A stretch of 64,000 nt of DNA from positions 37,949 through 101,948 of the forward strand of contig SFJE01000007.1 in the NCBI GenBank assembly GCA_004555175.1, read 5' to 3'. This stretch comes from Lentisphaeraceae bacterium (GTDB lineage: Bacteria; Verrucomicrobiota; Kiritimatiellia; RFP12; DVOR01). Position 1 is the first letter of the stretch; each line of letters begins with the position of its first letter. Below the pieces are notes generated by a model. That model saw only the letters and a list, made by a program, of their open reading frames with translations, was not told where the DNA came from and searched no databases. The translations under genes and the position numbers were made by a program. This document shows positions 1 to 7,361 of this stretch, piece by piece.

Positions 1-1
1 C

Positions 2-451
2 GCCTTTGGGCGCGTGGGGTGCTTCTTCCACGGTTGTTGCTTTGGGGGCGTTTGCCAGCACTTCCTGGGCGTGCGTTATCCGGCGCAGACCCCGCCGTGG
101 AAGCACCAGGTCTTTCTGCGGCAGATTAGCCAATACGCGCCCGAGACTTTGCCGACCTGGCCGACGCAGTTGATTGAGGCGGCCGGCTGTCTGGCGCTCT
201 TCGGGGGGCTGTGGGCGCTCTACCGACGGCTGCCGGCGGGCGTGCGCGAGAAGGCGGTGGGCGGGGCCTATCTGACGGCCTACGCGCTGCTGCGCTTTGG
301 GGTGGAGTGCCTGCGCGATGATCCGCGCGGGGCGACCTACTTTGGACTTTCGTTCAGTCAAACCATCTCCGTGGCGCTGCTGGCGCTGGGAGTGCTCTTT
401 CTTGTCCTTGCTTATCGGGAGGCGAACCATGGAACAATCCACCGTCAATGA
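2..451 (+). CDS. lgt: Prolipoprotein diacylglyceryl transferase, C-terminal part
   Basis: This is the 3' part of lgt; the 5' end lies outside the window. Lgt is an inner-membrane enzyme that moves diacylglycerol from phosphatidylglycerol onto the lipobox cysteine of prelipoproteins. The visible part opens with GRVGCFFHGCCFG, which fits the conserved Arg/Gly segment of the family, and later has FGVECLRDDPRG, like the family's C-terminal R-x-x-E-x-x-R-x-D block. Three hydrophobic segments follow the pattern of the last Lgt helices. The stop overlaps the next gene by 23 bases, so the two are probably translationally coupled. Identity is fairly secure despite the truncation. Confidence 0.85.
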   Translation, partial: AFGRVGCFFHGCCFGGVCQHFLGVRYPAQTPPWKHQVFLRQISQYAPETLPTWPTQLIEAAGCLALFGGLWALYRRLPAGVREKAVGGAYLTAYALLRFGVECLRDDPRGATYFGLSFSQTISVALLALGVLFLVLAYREANHGTIHRQ

Positions 452-1094
452 CATGCTCTCTTGGCTTTCGGCCACGCGCCTGGAAGCCGTTGCCCAAAAG
501 CTCCGCGCCCGCGGTTTTATGGTCGAGGTCTGTGCCACACGCGAAGAGGCGCGCGCGAAGTTGCTCACGCTGGCCGAGCCGGCCCGGAGCGTGGGCTTTG
601 GCGGGTCGCTCTCGGTCGCTTGCCTGAACCTAACGCGCGAGCTGCGCGATGCGGGTAAGGAGATTCTTAACCACGGCTTCCCCAACCTCTCCCCCGAAGA
701 GAAGCTTGAGATTATGCGCCGCCAGCTGACCTGCGATCTCTTCCTCTCCTCGGTCAACGCCCTCACCGAGGACGGCATCATCGTCAACATCGATGGCAAC
801 GGCAACCGCGTGGCCGCGATGACCTTCGGCCCCCGTCAGGTGGTCCTGCTCATCGGGCGCAACAAGTTGGTGCGCGGGGGCGTGCATGCTGCGCTCGACC
901 GCATTGCCGAGGTGGCCGGCCCTGTCAACGCCTACCGCCTGGGGCGCAAGACCCCCTGCGCGGCCACCGGCACCTGCGCGCAGTGCGCCGGCAGTTGCCC
1001 CGAGAGTATCTGCCGCGTCACCTCCATCCTCAAGCAGCGCCCGGGCTGCACCCCCACCACGGTCCTGCTGGTGAACGAAGACCTGGGGCTCTAA
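429..1094 (+). CDS. LUD-domain (LutC/DUF162-type) protein
   Basis: A 221-residue LUD-domain protein. The family includes LutC/YkgG of lactate utilisation and many uncharacterised relatives. The body carries the family features GFGGSLSV, then LSSVNALTEDGIIVNIDGNG, and a C-terminal cysteine cluster (CAATGTCAQCAGSC followed by ICRVTSILKQRP) ending in LVNEDLGL, typical of the stand-alone DUF162 group rather than true LutC. I chose the ATG at 429 because it begins the conserved domain and overlaps the lgt end; the longer open frame upstream is lgt read in another phase. No lutA or lutB partner is visible, so a role in lactate oxidation should not be assumed. Confidence 0.8.
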   Translation: MEQSTVNDMLSWLSATRLEAVAQKLRARGFMVEVCATREEARAKLLTLAEPARSVGFGGSLSVACLNLTRELRDAGKEILNHGFPNLSPEEKLEIMRRQLTCDLFLSSVNALTEDGIIVNIDGNGNRVAAMTFGPRQVVLLIGRNKLVRGGVHAALDRIAEVAGPVNAYRLGRKTPCAATGTCAQCAGSCPESICRVTSILKQRPGCTPTTVLLVNEDLGL

Positions 1095-1095
1095 G

Positions 1096-2448
1096 ATGCG
1101 CATCAAGACCATTGGCATCATCTCGCTGGGCTGCTCGAAGAACCTGGCCGACAGCGAGGCGATGGCCGGTTACCTCCTCAAGGCTGGCTATCAATTGGCC
1201 CCGAGCCCGGAGGCGGCCGATGTCATCCTCGTCAACACCTGCGCCTTCATCGAGAGCGCGCGCGAAGAGGGGGCCGAAAACATCCTCTCGGCCTGCGCCT
1301 ACAAGGCCGAAGGCCACTGCAAGGCCGTCATTGTGGCCGGCTGTATGCCCCAGCGCTACCGCGCCCAGATGCTCGATGCCTTCCCCGAGGTCGATGCCTT
1401 CCTCGGCGTAGACGAGCTCGACCGTCTGCCCGAGCTGCTCAAGCAGCTTGAGCACCGCCGCCGGAGCGACCGCGAAGCGCTCCTAGCCGTAGCGCCCGGG
1501 TTGCCTACGCGCACCTTCGATAAGCCCATTCCCGCCCTCCGCCTCTCCGGGCAAATCTTTGCCTACGCCAAGATCGCCGAGGGCTGCAACCACGCCTGCG
1601 CCTTCTGCGCCATCCCGCAATTCCGCGGCCACCTCCGCTCGCGCCCAATGGAGGCCATTGAGACCGAGGTGCGCGAACTCATCGCCACCGGCACCCGCGA
1701 AATCAACCTCATCGCCCAAGATGTCACCGCCTACGGCAAGGACCTGCGCAACGGCTCGAGCCTCGCCGCGCTCCTCCGCCGGCTCGATGCCCTTGAGGGC
1801 GACTTCTGGCTCCGCTGGCTCTACGGCTTCCACAACCACGTCACCGACGAGCTCCTCGAGGTGATGGCCAGCGCCAAGCACATCGTCCCCTACTTCGACC
1901 TCCCCATCCAGCACGCCCACCCCGACATCCTCCGCGCAATGCGCCGCGCCGACACCATCGCCGCCATCGATACCTTCCCCGAGCGCCTCCGCGCTGCCGT
2001 CCCGGGCGCCACCCTCCGCACCACCTGCATGGTCGGCTTCCCCGGCGAAACCGAGGAACACTTCCAGGCTCTCCTCGACTACATCCAGCGCGTCCGCTTT
2101 GATGCCCTGGGCACCTTCATCTTCTCGCCCGAAGCCGGCACCGCCGCTGCCGAGCTCCCCGGTCTCCCCCCGCCGGAGGTCGCACGCGACCGCCTCGCCC
2201 GCCTCATGTCCGCCCAACGCGCCATTGCCAAGGCGCGCAACCGCGAACGCGTCGGCACCACCGCCCGCGCCCTCATCCTCTCGCGCACGCCCACCGGTGG
2301 CGCCCTCGCCCGACTCCCCCACCAAGCCCCGGAGGTCGATGGCCTCACCCGCCTGGCGCACCTCCCCGAAGGCGTCAACCCCGGCGACTTCCTCCCCGTC
2401 ACCCTCACCGGCACCCGCGGCTACGACCTCACCGCCCGCGCCCAATGA
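1096..2448 (+). CDS. rimO: Ribosomal protein uS12 methylthiotransferase RimO
   Basis: RimO is a radical-SAM methylthiotransferase that modifies the conserved aspartate of ribosomal protein S12. The 450-residue product has the N-terminal UPF0004 domain with three cluster cysteines (C13 in GCSKN, C49 in NTC, C83 in GCM). The radical-SAM motif CNHACAFC follows at about 164-171, and the C-terminus fits a TRAM domain. The SLGCSKN start and IPQFRGHLRSR context favour RimO over MiaB. It starts one base after the LUD gene and its stop overlaps the rnhB start (ATGA), so it sits inside a co-transcribed run. Confidence 0.93.
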   Translation: MRIKTIGIISLGCSKNLADSEAMAGYLLKAGYQLAPSPEAADVILVNTCAFIESAREEGAENILSACAYKAEGHCKAVIVAGCMPQRYRAQMLDAFPEVDAFLGVDELDRLPELLKQLEHRRRSDREALLAVAPGLPTRTFDKPIPALRLSGQIFAYAKIAEGCNHACAFCAIPQFRGHLRSRPMEAIETEVRELIATGTREINLIAQDVTAYGKDLRNGSSLAALLRRLDALEGDFWLRWLYGFHNHVTDELLEVMASAKHIVPYFDLPIQHAHPDILRAMRRADTIAAIDTFPERLRAAVPGATLRTTCMVGFPGETEEHFQALLDYIQRVRFDALGTFIFSPEAGTAAAELPGLPPPEVARDRLARLMSAQRAIAKARNRERVGTTARALILSRTPTGGALARLPHQAPEVDGLTRLAHLPEGVNPGDFLPVTLTGTRGYDLTARAQ

Positions 2449-3092
2449 GCCACCCGTTGCTAATCCACGAGGCGGCCTTTTGGGCCGACCATCCCGGCGC
2501 GGCACTTGCGGGAGTGGATGAGGCCGGGCGCGGCTGCCTCGCTGGTCCGGTCGTCGCCGGGGCGGTCTCCATCTCGGCGGAAGACCTGCCGCGCCTCGCG
2601 GTCGAGGAGCTGGCGGCCGTCAATGATTCCAAACAACTCACCGAGCGCAAGCGCGAGGCGCTCTACGACCTGATCACCGCGCACCCAGCCATCCGCTGGG
2701 CGGCCGGTCTGGCCTCGGCGCGCGAGATTGACGAGCTGAACATCCTGCGCGCCACCCACCTGGCCATGCGCCGCGCCCTTGAAGGCCTCACCCCCTTGCC
2801 CGACCACGCCCTGGTCGATGGCCTCCCGGTCAAAGGTCTGCCCATTCCCCACACGGCCATTGTCAAGGGCGATGCCACGAGCCTACTCATTGCCTGCGCC
2901 TCCATCATCGCCAAGGTAACACGCGACCGCCTCTGCCGCGAGCTCGATCGCCTCTACCCCGCCTACGGCTTTGCCCAAAACAAGACCTACGGCACCGCCT
3001 CCCACCTCGCCGCCCTCCGCCGCCTTGGCCCCTGCCCCGAACACCGCCGCTCCTTCGCCCCCGTCTCCTACGTCCAGGGCGAACTCTTTTAG
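2445..3092 (+). CDS. rnhB: Ribonuclease HII
   Basis: RNase HII cleaves the RNA strand of RNA-DNA hybrids and starts removal of misincorporated ribonucleotides. The 215-residue protein has the signature AGVDEAGRGCLAGPVVAGAV at 22-41, with catalytic Asp25 and Glu26, then NDSKQL and ALVDGLPV supplying further acidic residues. It ends in the usual HRRSFAPV block. Its ATG overlaps the rimO stop by four bases. A short inverted repeat (GGCTCGC/GCGAGCC, 3092-3108) follows the stop, and then a heptamer-repeat element begins. Confidence 0.93.
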   Translation: MSHPLLIHEAAFWADHPGAALAGVDEAGRGCLAGPVVAGAVSISAEDLPRLAVEELAAVNDSKQLTERKREALYDLITAHPAIRWAAGLASAREIDELNILRATHLAMRRALEGLTPLPDHALVDGLPVKGLPIPHTAIVKGDATSLLIACASIIAKVTRDRLCRELDRLYPAYGFAQNKTYGTASHLAALRRLGPCPEHRRSFAPVSYVQGELF

Positions 3093-3110
3093 GCTCGCGA
3101 TGCGAGCCGA

Positions 3111-3260
3111 GTCGACAGTCGACAGTCAACAGTCAACAGTCAACAGGACGCGGCAAGCCGCGACGGATAAACTGATGGTTCACTTCCCCACCTTCACGGC
3201 TCAGACGGGCTTCATATCTCAAGCGCCAGCACTGTCGACTGTCCACTGTCGACTGTCGAC
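3111..3260. repeat. Heptamer-repeat element E1 (inverted arrays with shared core)
   Basis: The left array (3111-3146) is built of 7-base units such as GTCGACA and GTCAACA. The right array (3231-3260) is the reverse complement type, with CTGTCGA/CTGTCCA units. Between them lies a core, ACGGCTCAGACGG at 3196-3208, followed exactly 26 bases from its start by AGCGCCAGC at 3222. The same core and spacing recur at E2, E3 and E4. The right array ends directly at the stop codon of the minus-strand release-factor-like gene. The two arrays could pair into a long hairpin between convergent genes. Confidence 0.85.
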
Positions 3261-3659
3261 TCACTCCGGAACCCACCGGCGGGCGGCTTTTTTGGCGGCG
3301 TGTTTAGCCTTGTCGTCGAGCATCCGAGCCTTTTGACGGCGGGAGCGGCGGCGCTTCTGACGACGAATTTTCTCACGCTCCTGCTGACGCTTGGAGGCTT
3401 CGCCATCGCGCAGCTCCAGGATCTTCTCGGCGAGGGCGCGGCGGGCGAGCCAGCGGTTATCTTCGCGCGAACGAGAAGCCTGCACCTTGACCCATAGCCC
3501 GCTGGGCTCGTGGGTCAGGCGGACGGCACTGGACGTTTTGTTGATCTTCTGCCCACCGCTGCCGCTGCCCAGAACAAACTGCTCGCGCAGGTCGGCCTCG
3601 ACAATGCCGGCCCGCGCCATCAGTGCGCCAATGGCCTCGATGGTCGCGGGCGTGAGCAT
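3261..3659 (-). CDS. Release-factor-like protein with GGQ domain (ArfB/C12orf65-like)
   Basis: A 132-residue protein holding only a class-I release factor domain 3. The GGQ motif occurs as GSGSGGQKINKTSS at about 31-44, which would enter the ribosomal peptidyl-transferase centre and hydrolyse peptidyl-tRNA. There is no codon-recognition domain. The C-terminal third is very basic (KRQQEREKIRRQKRRRSRRQKAR), as expected for a tail that binds rRNA or the empty mRNA channel in ArfB-like rescue factors. A stalled-ribosome rescue role is inferred. The stop codon lies exactly at the edge of repeat element E1. It is 15 bases downstream of tyrS and may be read with it. Confidence 0.75.
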   Translation of the reverse strand: MLTPATIEAIGALMARAGIVEADLREQFVLGSGSGGQKINKTSSAVRLTHEPSGLWVKVQASRSREDNRWLARRALAEKILELRDGEASKRQQEREKIRRQKRRRSRRQKARMLDDKAKHAAKKAARRWVPE

Positions 3660-3674
3660 TGCGTTGAGCGGCCC

Positions 3675-4955
3675 TTAGGCCTTCACCTTGAGCAGGAAGT
3701 AGTTCTTCTTCCCCTGGCGCAGCAGGAGGACCTTGCCCTCGACTGGCGCGGCGGGGTCGACCACTGCTGCGGGGTCCGCCACCTTGGCATTGTTGAGCGA
3801 GAGACCACCACCCTGAATGAGACGGCGCGCTTCGCCCTTACTCTTGAGGAAACCGGCGGCCACAGCCACATCAATCACGCTCTTGCCTAGCACCTCCCCA
3901 GCCGGCAGTTCAGCCGAGGGGACATCGGCGGCAATGGCTTCGAGCTCTGCGGCCGTAAGGCCCTCAATCGAGCCGCCGAAGAGGACGGCCGAGGCCTTAC
4001 GGGCGGTTTCGAGCCCGGCCTCGCCGTGGACGGCGCGGGTGAGTTCCTCGGCCAGGGCCTTCTGCGGAGCACGCTGTTCGGGGTGGGCCTGCAGTTCGGC
4101 GGCGAGTTCGGCAATGCGCGCGTCATCGAGGAAGGTAAAGATCTTCAGATAGCGAATGACATCGGCATCGAGCGTGCGCAGGAAGAACTGATAGAAGGCG
4201 TAGACACTGGTCTTAGCAGCATTGAGGAAGATGGCATTGCCGGCGGACTTGCCGAACTTCTGCCCATTCGCATCGCAGACCAGGGGGATGGTCAGACCGT
4301 TGACCTCGGCCTCGGGCTCGAGGCGGCGGATGAGGTCGGTACCGGCGGTGATGTTGCCCCACTGGTCGGCCCCGCCCACCTGGAGCGTGCAGCCGTAGTA
4401 CTTATAAAGGTAGTAGAAGTCGTAGCCCTGGAGAATCTGATAGCAGAACTCGGTGAAGGTCATCGAGTTGGTCTCGGCATTGAGGCGCTTCTGGACCGAA
4501 TCCTTGGCGAGCATCGGCTTCATCCGGAAGAGGGTCCCCACCTCGCGCAGGAAGGGCAGGATGGTGTAATCCTTGTACCAATCGTAGTTATTGACCAGAA
4601 TGGCGGGATTGGTGGGGTGGTTGAAGTCGAGGAAGCGCGAGAGGTTCTCCTTGATCCCCTCTAGGTTGATCTTCAGCTGTTCCTCGGAGAGGAAGTTGCG
4701 CTCGGTGGAGCGGCCGGAGGGGTCGCCAATCATCCCCGTGGCCCCGCCCACCAGGGCAATAACGCGGTGCCCGGCGCGCTGGAACTGCGCCAACGTCTGA
4801 ATCGCGGCGTAGTTGCCGGCCTGGAGCGACGAGGCCGTGGGGTCGAAGCCCACATAGAGCGTCAGCGGCTTCTCCAGCAACTCGGCCATCTTGGCCTCCT
4901 CGCAGGTGCACGCTTCAACCAAGTGGCGCGACTTGAGAAAATCGTAGAACTTCAT
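3675..4955 (-). CDS. tyrS: Tyrosyl-tRNA synthetase (with altered HIGH motif)
   Basis: TyrRS charges tRNA-Tyr. The 426-residue product matches the bacterial family over its whole length: YVGFDPTASSL, LVGGATGMIGDPSGR, the tyrosine-pocket block QILQGYDFYYLY, GGADQWGNITAG, a KMSKS-type loop KFGKSAGNA and a C-terminal S4-like RNA-binding domain. The class-I HIGH motif is unusual. Residues 45-48 read QAGN instead of H-[IL]-G-[HN], so the first, ATP-stabilising His is Gln. The ATG at 4955 is preceded by GGGGAGGCGGAAGG. It is the only tyrS visible here, so it may be the working cellular enzyme despite the substitution. Confidence 0.92.
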   Translation of the reverse strand: MKFYDFLKSRHLVEACTCEEAKMAELLEKPLTLYVGFDPTASSLQAGNYAAIQTLAQFQRAGHRVIALVGGATGMIGDPSGRSTERNFLSEEQLKINLEGIKENLSRFLDFNHPTNPAILVNNYDWYKDYTILPFLREVGTLFRMKPMLAKDSVQKRLNAETNSMTFTEFCYQILQGYDFYYLYKYYGCTLQVGGADQWGNITAGTDLIRRLEPEAEVNGLTIPLVCDANGQKFGKSAGNAIFLNAAKTSVYAFYQFFLRTLDADVIRYLKIFTFLDDARIAELAAELQAHPEQRAPQKALAEELTRAVHGEAGLETARKASAVLFGGSIEGLTAAELEAIAADVPSAELPAGEVLGKSVIDVAVAAGFLKSKGEARRLIQGGGLSLNNAKVADPAAVVDPAAPVEGKVLLLRQGKKNYFLLKVKA

Positions 4956-4970
4956 GCCTTCCGCCTCCCC

Positions 4971-5441
4971 TTACGAGAAGTCGAGCGCGAGCGTGCCATT
5001 GACAATCGCGATGTCCTTGAGCTTGCCGCCCAGGGTAATCTGCCGCAACTGCGCGAGCACCGCCAAATCCACCGTCAGCGTATTGCCATTGACCGCGAGC
5101 CCGGGCTTCCCCGCCACCGCCGTCGCCAACTGCCCCATCAACGCCGAGGCCCCAGCCGCGCCGCCCATCATCGCCATCGACACCTTCTCGAGCGTAATAT
5201 CCAGCGCCGCGCCCTCCTTCGCCGGCGTCAGACGAATCTGCGCCTCCACCGGCATCGGAATAAAGCCCATCGAGGCCTTGCACTTGAAGATCAAGAGCCC
5301 ATCCTTCAGCACCACCTGCGGATCCTTCACCTTCTTGAGCAACTCCTTGCCCTGCGCCTCGCCCATCTTCTCGAGCGCAGCCGCTAGGCCGCCATTGATC
5401 TCCGCCTCGGTGAACATAAACGCCAACTTGCTAATCTGCAT
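4971..5441 (-). CDS. Conserved hypothetical protein
   Basis: I do not recognise this 156-residue protein. It has no signal peptide. The N-terminus (SKLAFMFTEAEINGGLAAALEKMG) is helical, and the rest alternates short strands with Gly-rich turns. The pattern loosely recalls small lipid-binding or DUF2993-like folds, but I cannot support that. It starts with ATG behind GGAGTGA and lies 15 bases upstream of tyrS in the same direction, so it probably shares a transcript with it. Its own promoter (TGGTATACT at 5479-5487) overlaps a strong palindrome. Confidence 0.6.
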   Translation of the reverse strand: MQISKLAFMFTEAEINGGLAAALEKMGEAQGKELLKKVKDPQVVLKDGLLIFKCKASMGFIPMPVEAQIRLTPAKEGAALDITLEKVSMAMMGGAAGASALMGQLATAVAGKPGLAVNGNTLTVDLAVLAQLRQITLGGKLKDIAIVNGTLALDFS

Positions 5442-5478
5442 AACGCTTCACTCCAATCAAGTCAAAAAAACGGCGCGC

Positions 5479-5516
5479 AGTATACCACAATCTGCGCGCG
5501 GCTGCGCGCAGATTGA
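5479..5516 (-). promoter_or_regulatory. Extended -10 promoter next to a 12-bp palindrome
   Basis: On the minus strand TGGTATACT (5479-5487) is a strong extended -10, 38 bases before the ATG of the hypothetical gene. One base upstream is a perfect inverted repeat, arms CAATCTGCGCGC (5489-5500) and GCGCGCAGATTG (5505-5516) with loop GGCT, occupying the -15 to -43 region. It could be an operator, or the terminator hairpin for the upstream tcdA run, although the T-rich stretch lies about 20 bases further on. Confidence 0.6.
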
Positions 5517-5518
5517 AG

Positions 5519-5548
5519 CCGTTAGCGATTAGCTGTTAGCCGTTAGCC
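5519..5548. repeat. Heptamer-repeat array E5 (GCCGTTA type)
   Basis: Four 7-base units (GCCGTTA, GCGATTA, GCTGTTA, GCCGTTA) plus a partial one lie in the gap between the hypothetical gene and the tcdA-like gene. No inverted partner array is visible. An 11-base direct repeat CCCACAGCCCC follows (in 5554-5564 and 5577-5587). The 7-base period matches the other arrays in the window although the unit sequence differs. Confidence 0.7.
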
Positions 5549-5591
5549 CTCCTCCCACAGCCCCTAAAGGAACTTCCCACAGCCCCGGGCA

Positions 5592-6284
5592 TTAGCAGGT
5601 GAGGGAGGAGAGGAGGTCGGCGGCGAGGAGGAGCCCGGCGGAGGCGGTGACGGGCATAAATGAGCCGAGGGTGTTGTCTGGACCGAGGGGACGCGGGGGT
5701 TCATCGGACCAAACGGCGCGGATGCCGCGCGTGATGCCGCGATGGCGAAGGGTCTGCCGGACGGCGCGAGCGAGAGGGCAGACCTGCGTCTTGGCGAGGT
5801 CGGTGACGCGCAGGCGGGCGGGATCGAGCTTGCGGGCGGCACCCATGGCCGACCACGCGGGCAGGCCGCGCTGGTGGGCCGCTTCCAGGAGGGCGACCTT
5901 AGCCGGGACATCATCGATGGCATCGACCACGGCGGTGGGGGCAGCCCAATCGAGGAGGGCGGTCACGTTGTCGGCAGTGAGGCGGCAGGTCTGGGCCTCA
6001 GCCACACAGGTCGGGGCGATGAGGCGCAGCCGCTCGCAGGTCACCTCGCTCTTGGGGCGGCCGATGGCGGGGAGGGAGGCGAAGGGCTGGCGGTTGAGGT
6101 TGGACGGCTCAAAGGCATCGCCATCAACCAAATAGAGGCGTCCAATACCGCTGCGGGCGAGGGCCTCGACGCACGCGCCGCCCACAGCCCCAAGCCCCAC
6201 AACCAAGATGCGTGCGGCGGCCAGGCGGACCATCGCCTCGTCCCCGAGCAAGGCCCGGGCGCGCAAGAGCGTGGGCTCATCCAT
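5592..6284 (-). CDS. tcdA: ThiF/E1-like protein, probable tRNA t6A dehydratase TcdA
   Basis: A 230-residue member of the ThiF/MoeB/E1 superfamily, most like TcdA, which cyclises N6-threonylcarbamoyladenosine in tRNA using ATP. The nucleotide-binding segment ILVVGLGAVGGACVEALARSGIG at about 25-47 is followed by YLVDGDAFEPSNLNRQ and by DAIDDVPAK, all typical of the TcdA group. It is somewhat shorter than the usual 250-270 residues. The start ATG at 6284 overlaps the stop of the upstream permease by eight bases; the longer frame upstream is the permease gene in another phase. Another ThiF-family role cannot be excluded. Confidence 0.75.
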   Translation of the reverse strand: MDEPTLLRARALLGDEAMVRLAAARILVVGLGAVGGACVEALARSGIGRLYLVDGDAFEPSNLNRQPFASLPAIGRPKSEVTCERLRLIAPTCVAEAQTCRLTADNVTALLDWAAPTAVVDAIDDVPAKVALLEAAHQRGLPAWSAMGAARKLDPARLRVTDLAKTQVCPLARAVRQTLRHRGITRGIRAVWSDEPPRPLGPDNTLGSFMPVTASAGLLLAADLLSSLTC

Positions 6285-7353
6285 GGCGGTGGCCGAGATG
6301 GGTCCGCACAAAGCCGTGCAGAAGGAGAAGCGCCACCGGGACCAGGGCGAAGAAGCCCGGCGCGTGGTTGTGAGCGTGGGCCTCAGTGGTCGAGAAGGGC
6401 GGCAGAGCGAGGGCGGCGGGAGGCAGGCAATCAATCGCCGCACCAAAGGCAAGCGCCACGAGGACAATCCCCGCGAGGAAGGCCAGGACGGTGCGCCAGC
6501 CAAACTCGCGGTTGAGGATGAGGAGGGAGGCCACGTTGACCGTCGGCGCGCAGGTCATCAGAATGAAGGCCGCACCGGGGGGAAGGCCTTGGGCAATGAG
6601 GACAGCGGCCACCGGCACGATGGCCAGCGAGCAGGCGTAGGAGGGGATGCCAATGAGGATGGCTAGGGCGTAGGCCGCGGTGCGGGGAAGCCCCTGGAGG
6701 AGGCCTTCGGGGAGGAAGTGGCTGAGCACCGCCGCGCAGAGCACGCCCAAGAAGAGGAAGGGGGCGACCTCGCCGGGAAGGTGGATAAAGGCGTAGCGGG
6801 CGGCCTCGCGCAGACGGGTCCGGCGGTCGGCGAACTCGTGGTGATGGGCCTCGCCCTCATGGTGGGGGTGGTCGCTGTCGTGATGGTGGCAGGCGCAGAG
6901 GGCGGCGCAGTCGCCCTTGAGGTCCTCGGTCTCCTGCGGCGGGGGCTGGGCGATGCCAAACCAGCGCACCAGCGCACCCGAAGCCAGACCCGAGGCCATC
7001 GCGCAAAGGAAGCGGCCAAGCGTCAGCACAGGTCCCAAGAGCGGCCAACTCACCAGCAGCGCATCGGTGCCCGACTGCGGGGTGGAGGCCAGAAAGGCGC
7101 AGACGGGGGCCTTGCGCGCGCCATTCTTGCGCATCGCCAGCCCCACCAAGAGCACGCCACACGAGCAGATTGGCAGCGGCAACCCGAAGAGCGAGGCCTT
7201 GATGATAGGCAACCAACCGCTACCGCCGAGGTGCCGGCGCATCCAGTGCTCGTTGAGCGCGTAGGAACAAAGGAAGGCTACAACAAAGCCCACGAGGAGC
7301 CACGGGGCCATATCCAGCCAAATGTCGAAGAAGGCATCGAGGAGTTCAAGCAT
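6277..7353 (-). CDS. SO_0444/ArsP-type permease, probable metal efflux
   Basis: A 358-residue membrane protein of the UPF0718/SO_0444 permease family, linked to Cu/Zn or organoarsenical efflux. It has about eight to ten hydrophobic helices in two halves. The helix motif PLPICSCGVLLVG carries the CxC pair seen in the family, and a second repeat contains PSYACSLAIVPVAAVL. The central loop (CACHHHDSDHPHHEGEAHHHEF) and the C-terminal tail are very rich in histidine, which suggests metal sensing or delivery. The start may be ATG at 7353 or the GTG at 7365 that overlaps the upstream stop. The substrate cannot be told from sequence. Confidence 0.75.
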   Translation of the reverse strand: MLELLDAFFDIWLDMAPWLLVGFVVAFLCSYALNEHWMRRHLGGSGWLPIIKASLFGLPLPICSCGVLLVGLAMRKNGARKAPVCAFLASTPQSGTDALLVSWPLLGPVLTLGRFLCAMASGLASGALVRWFGIAQPPPQETEDLKGDCAALCACHHHDSDHPHHEGEAHHHEFADRRTRLREAARYAFIHLPGEVAPFLFLGVLCAAVLSHFLPEGLLQGLPRTAAYALAILIGIPSYACSLAIVPVAAVLIAQGLPPGAAFILMTCAPTVNVASLLILNREFGWRTVLAFLAGIVLVALAFGAAIDCLPPAALALPPFSTTEAHAHNHAPGFFALVPVALLLLHGFVRTHLGHRHG

Positions 7354-7361
7354 AAGGGGGC

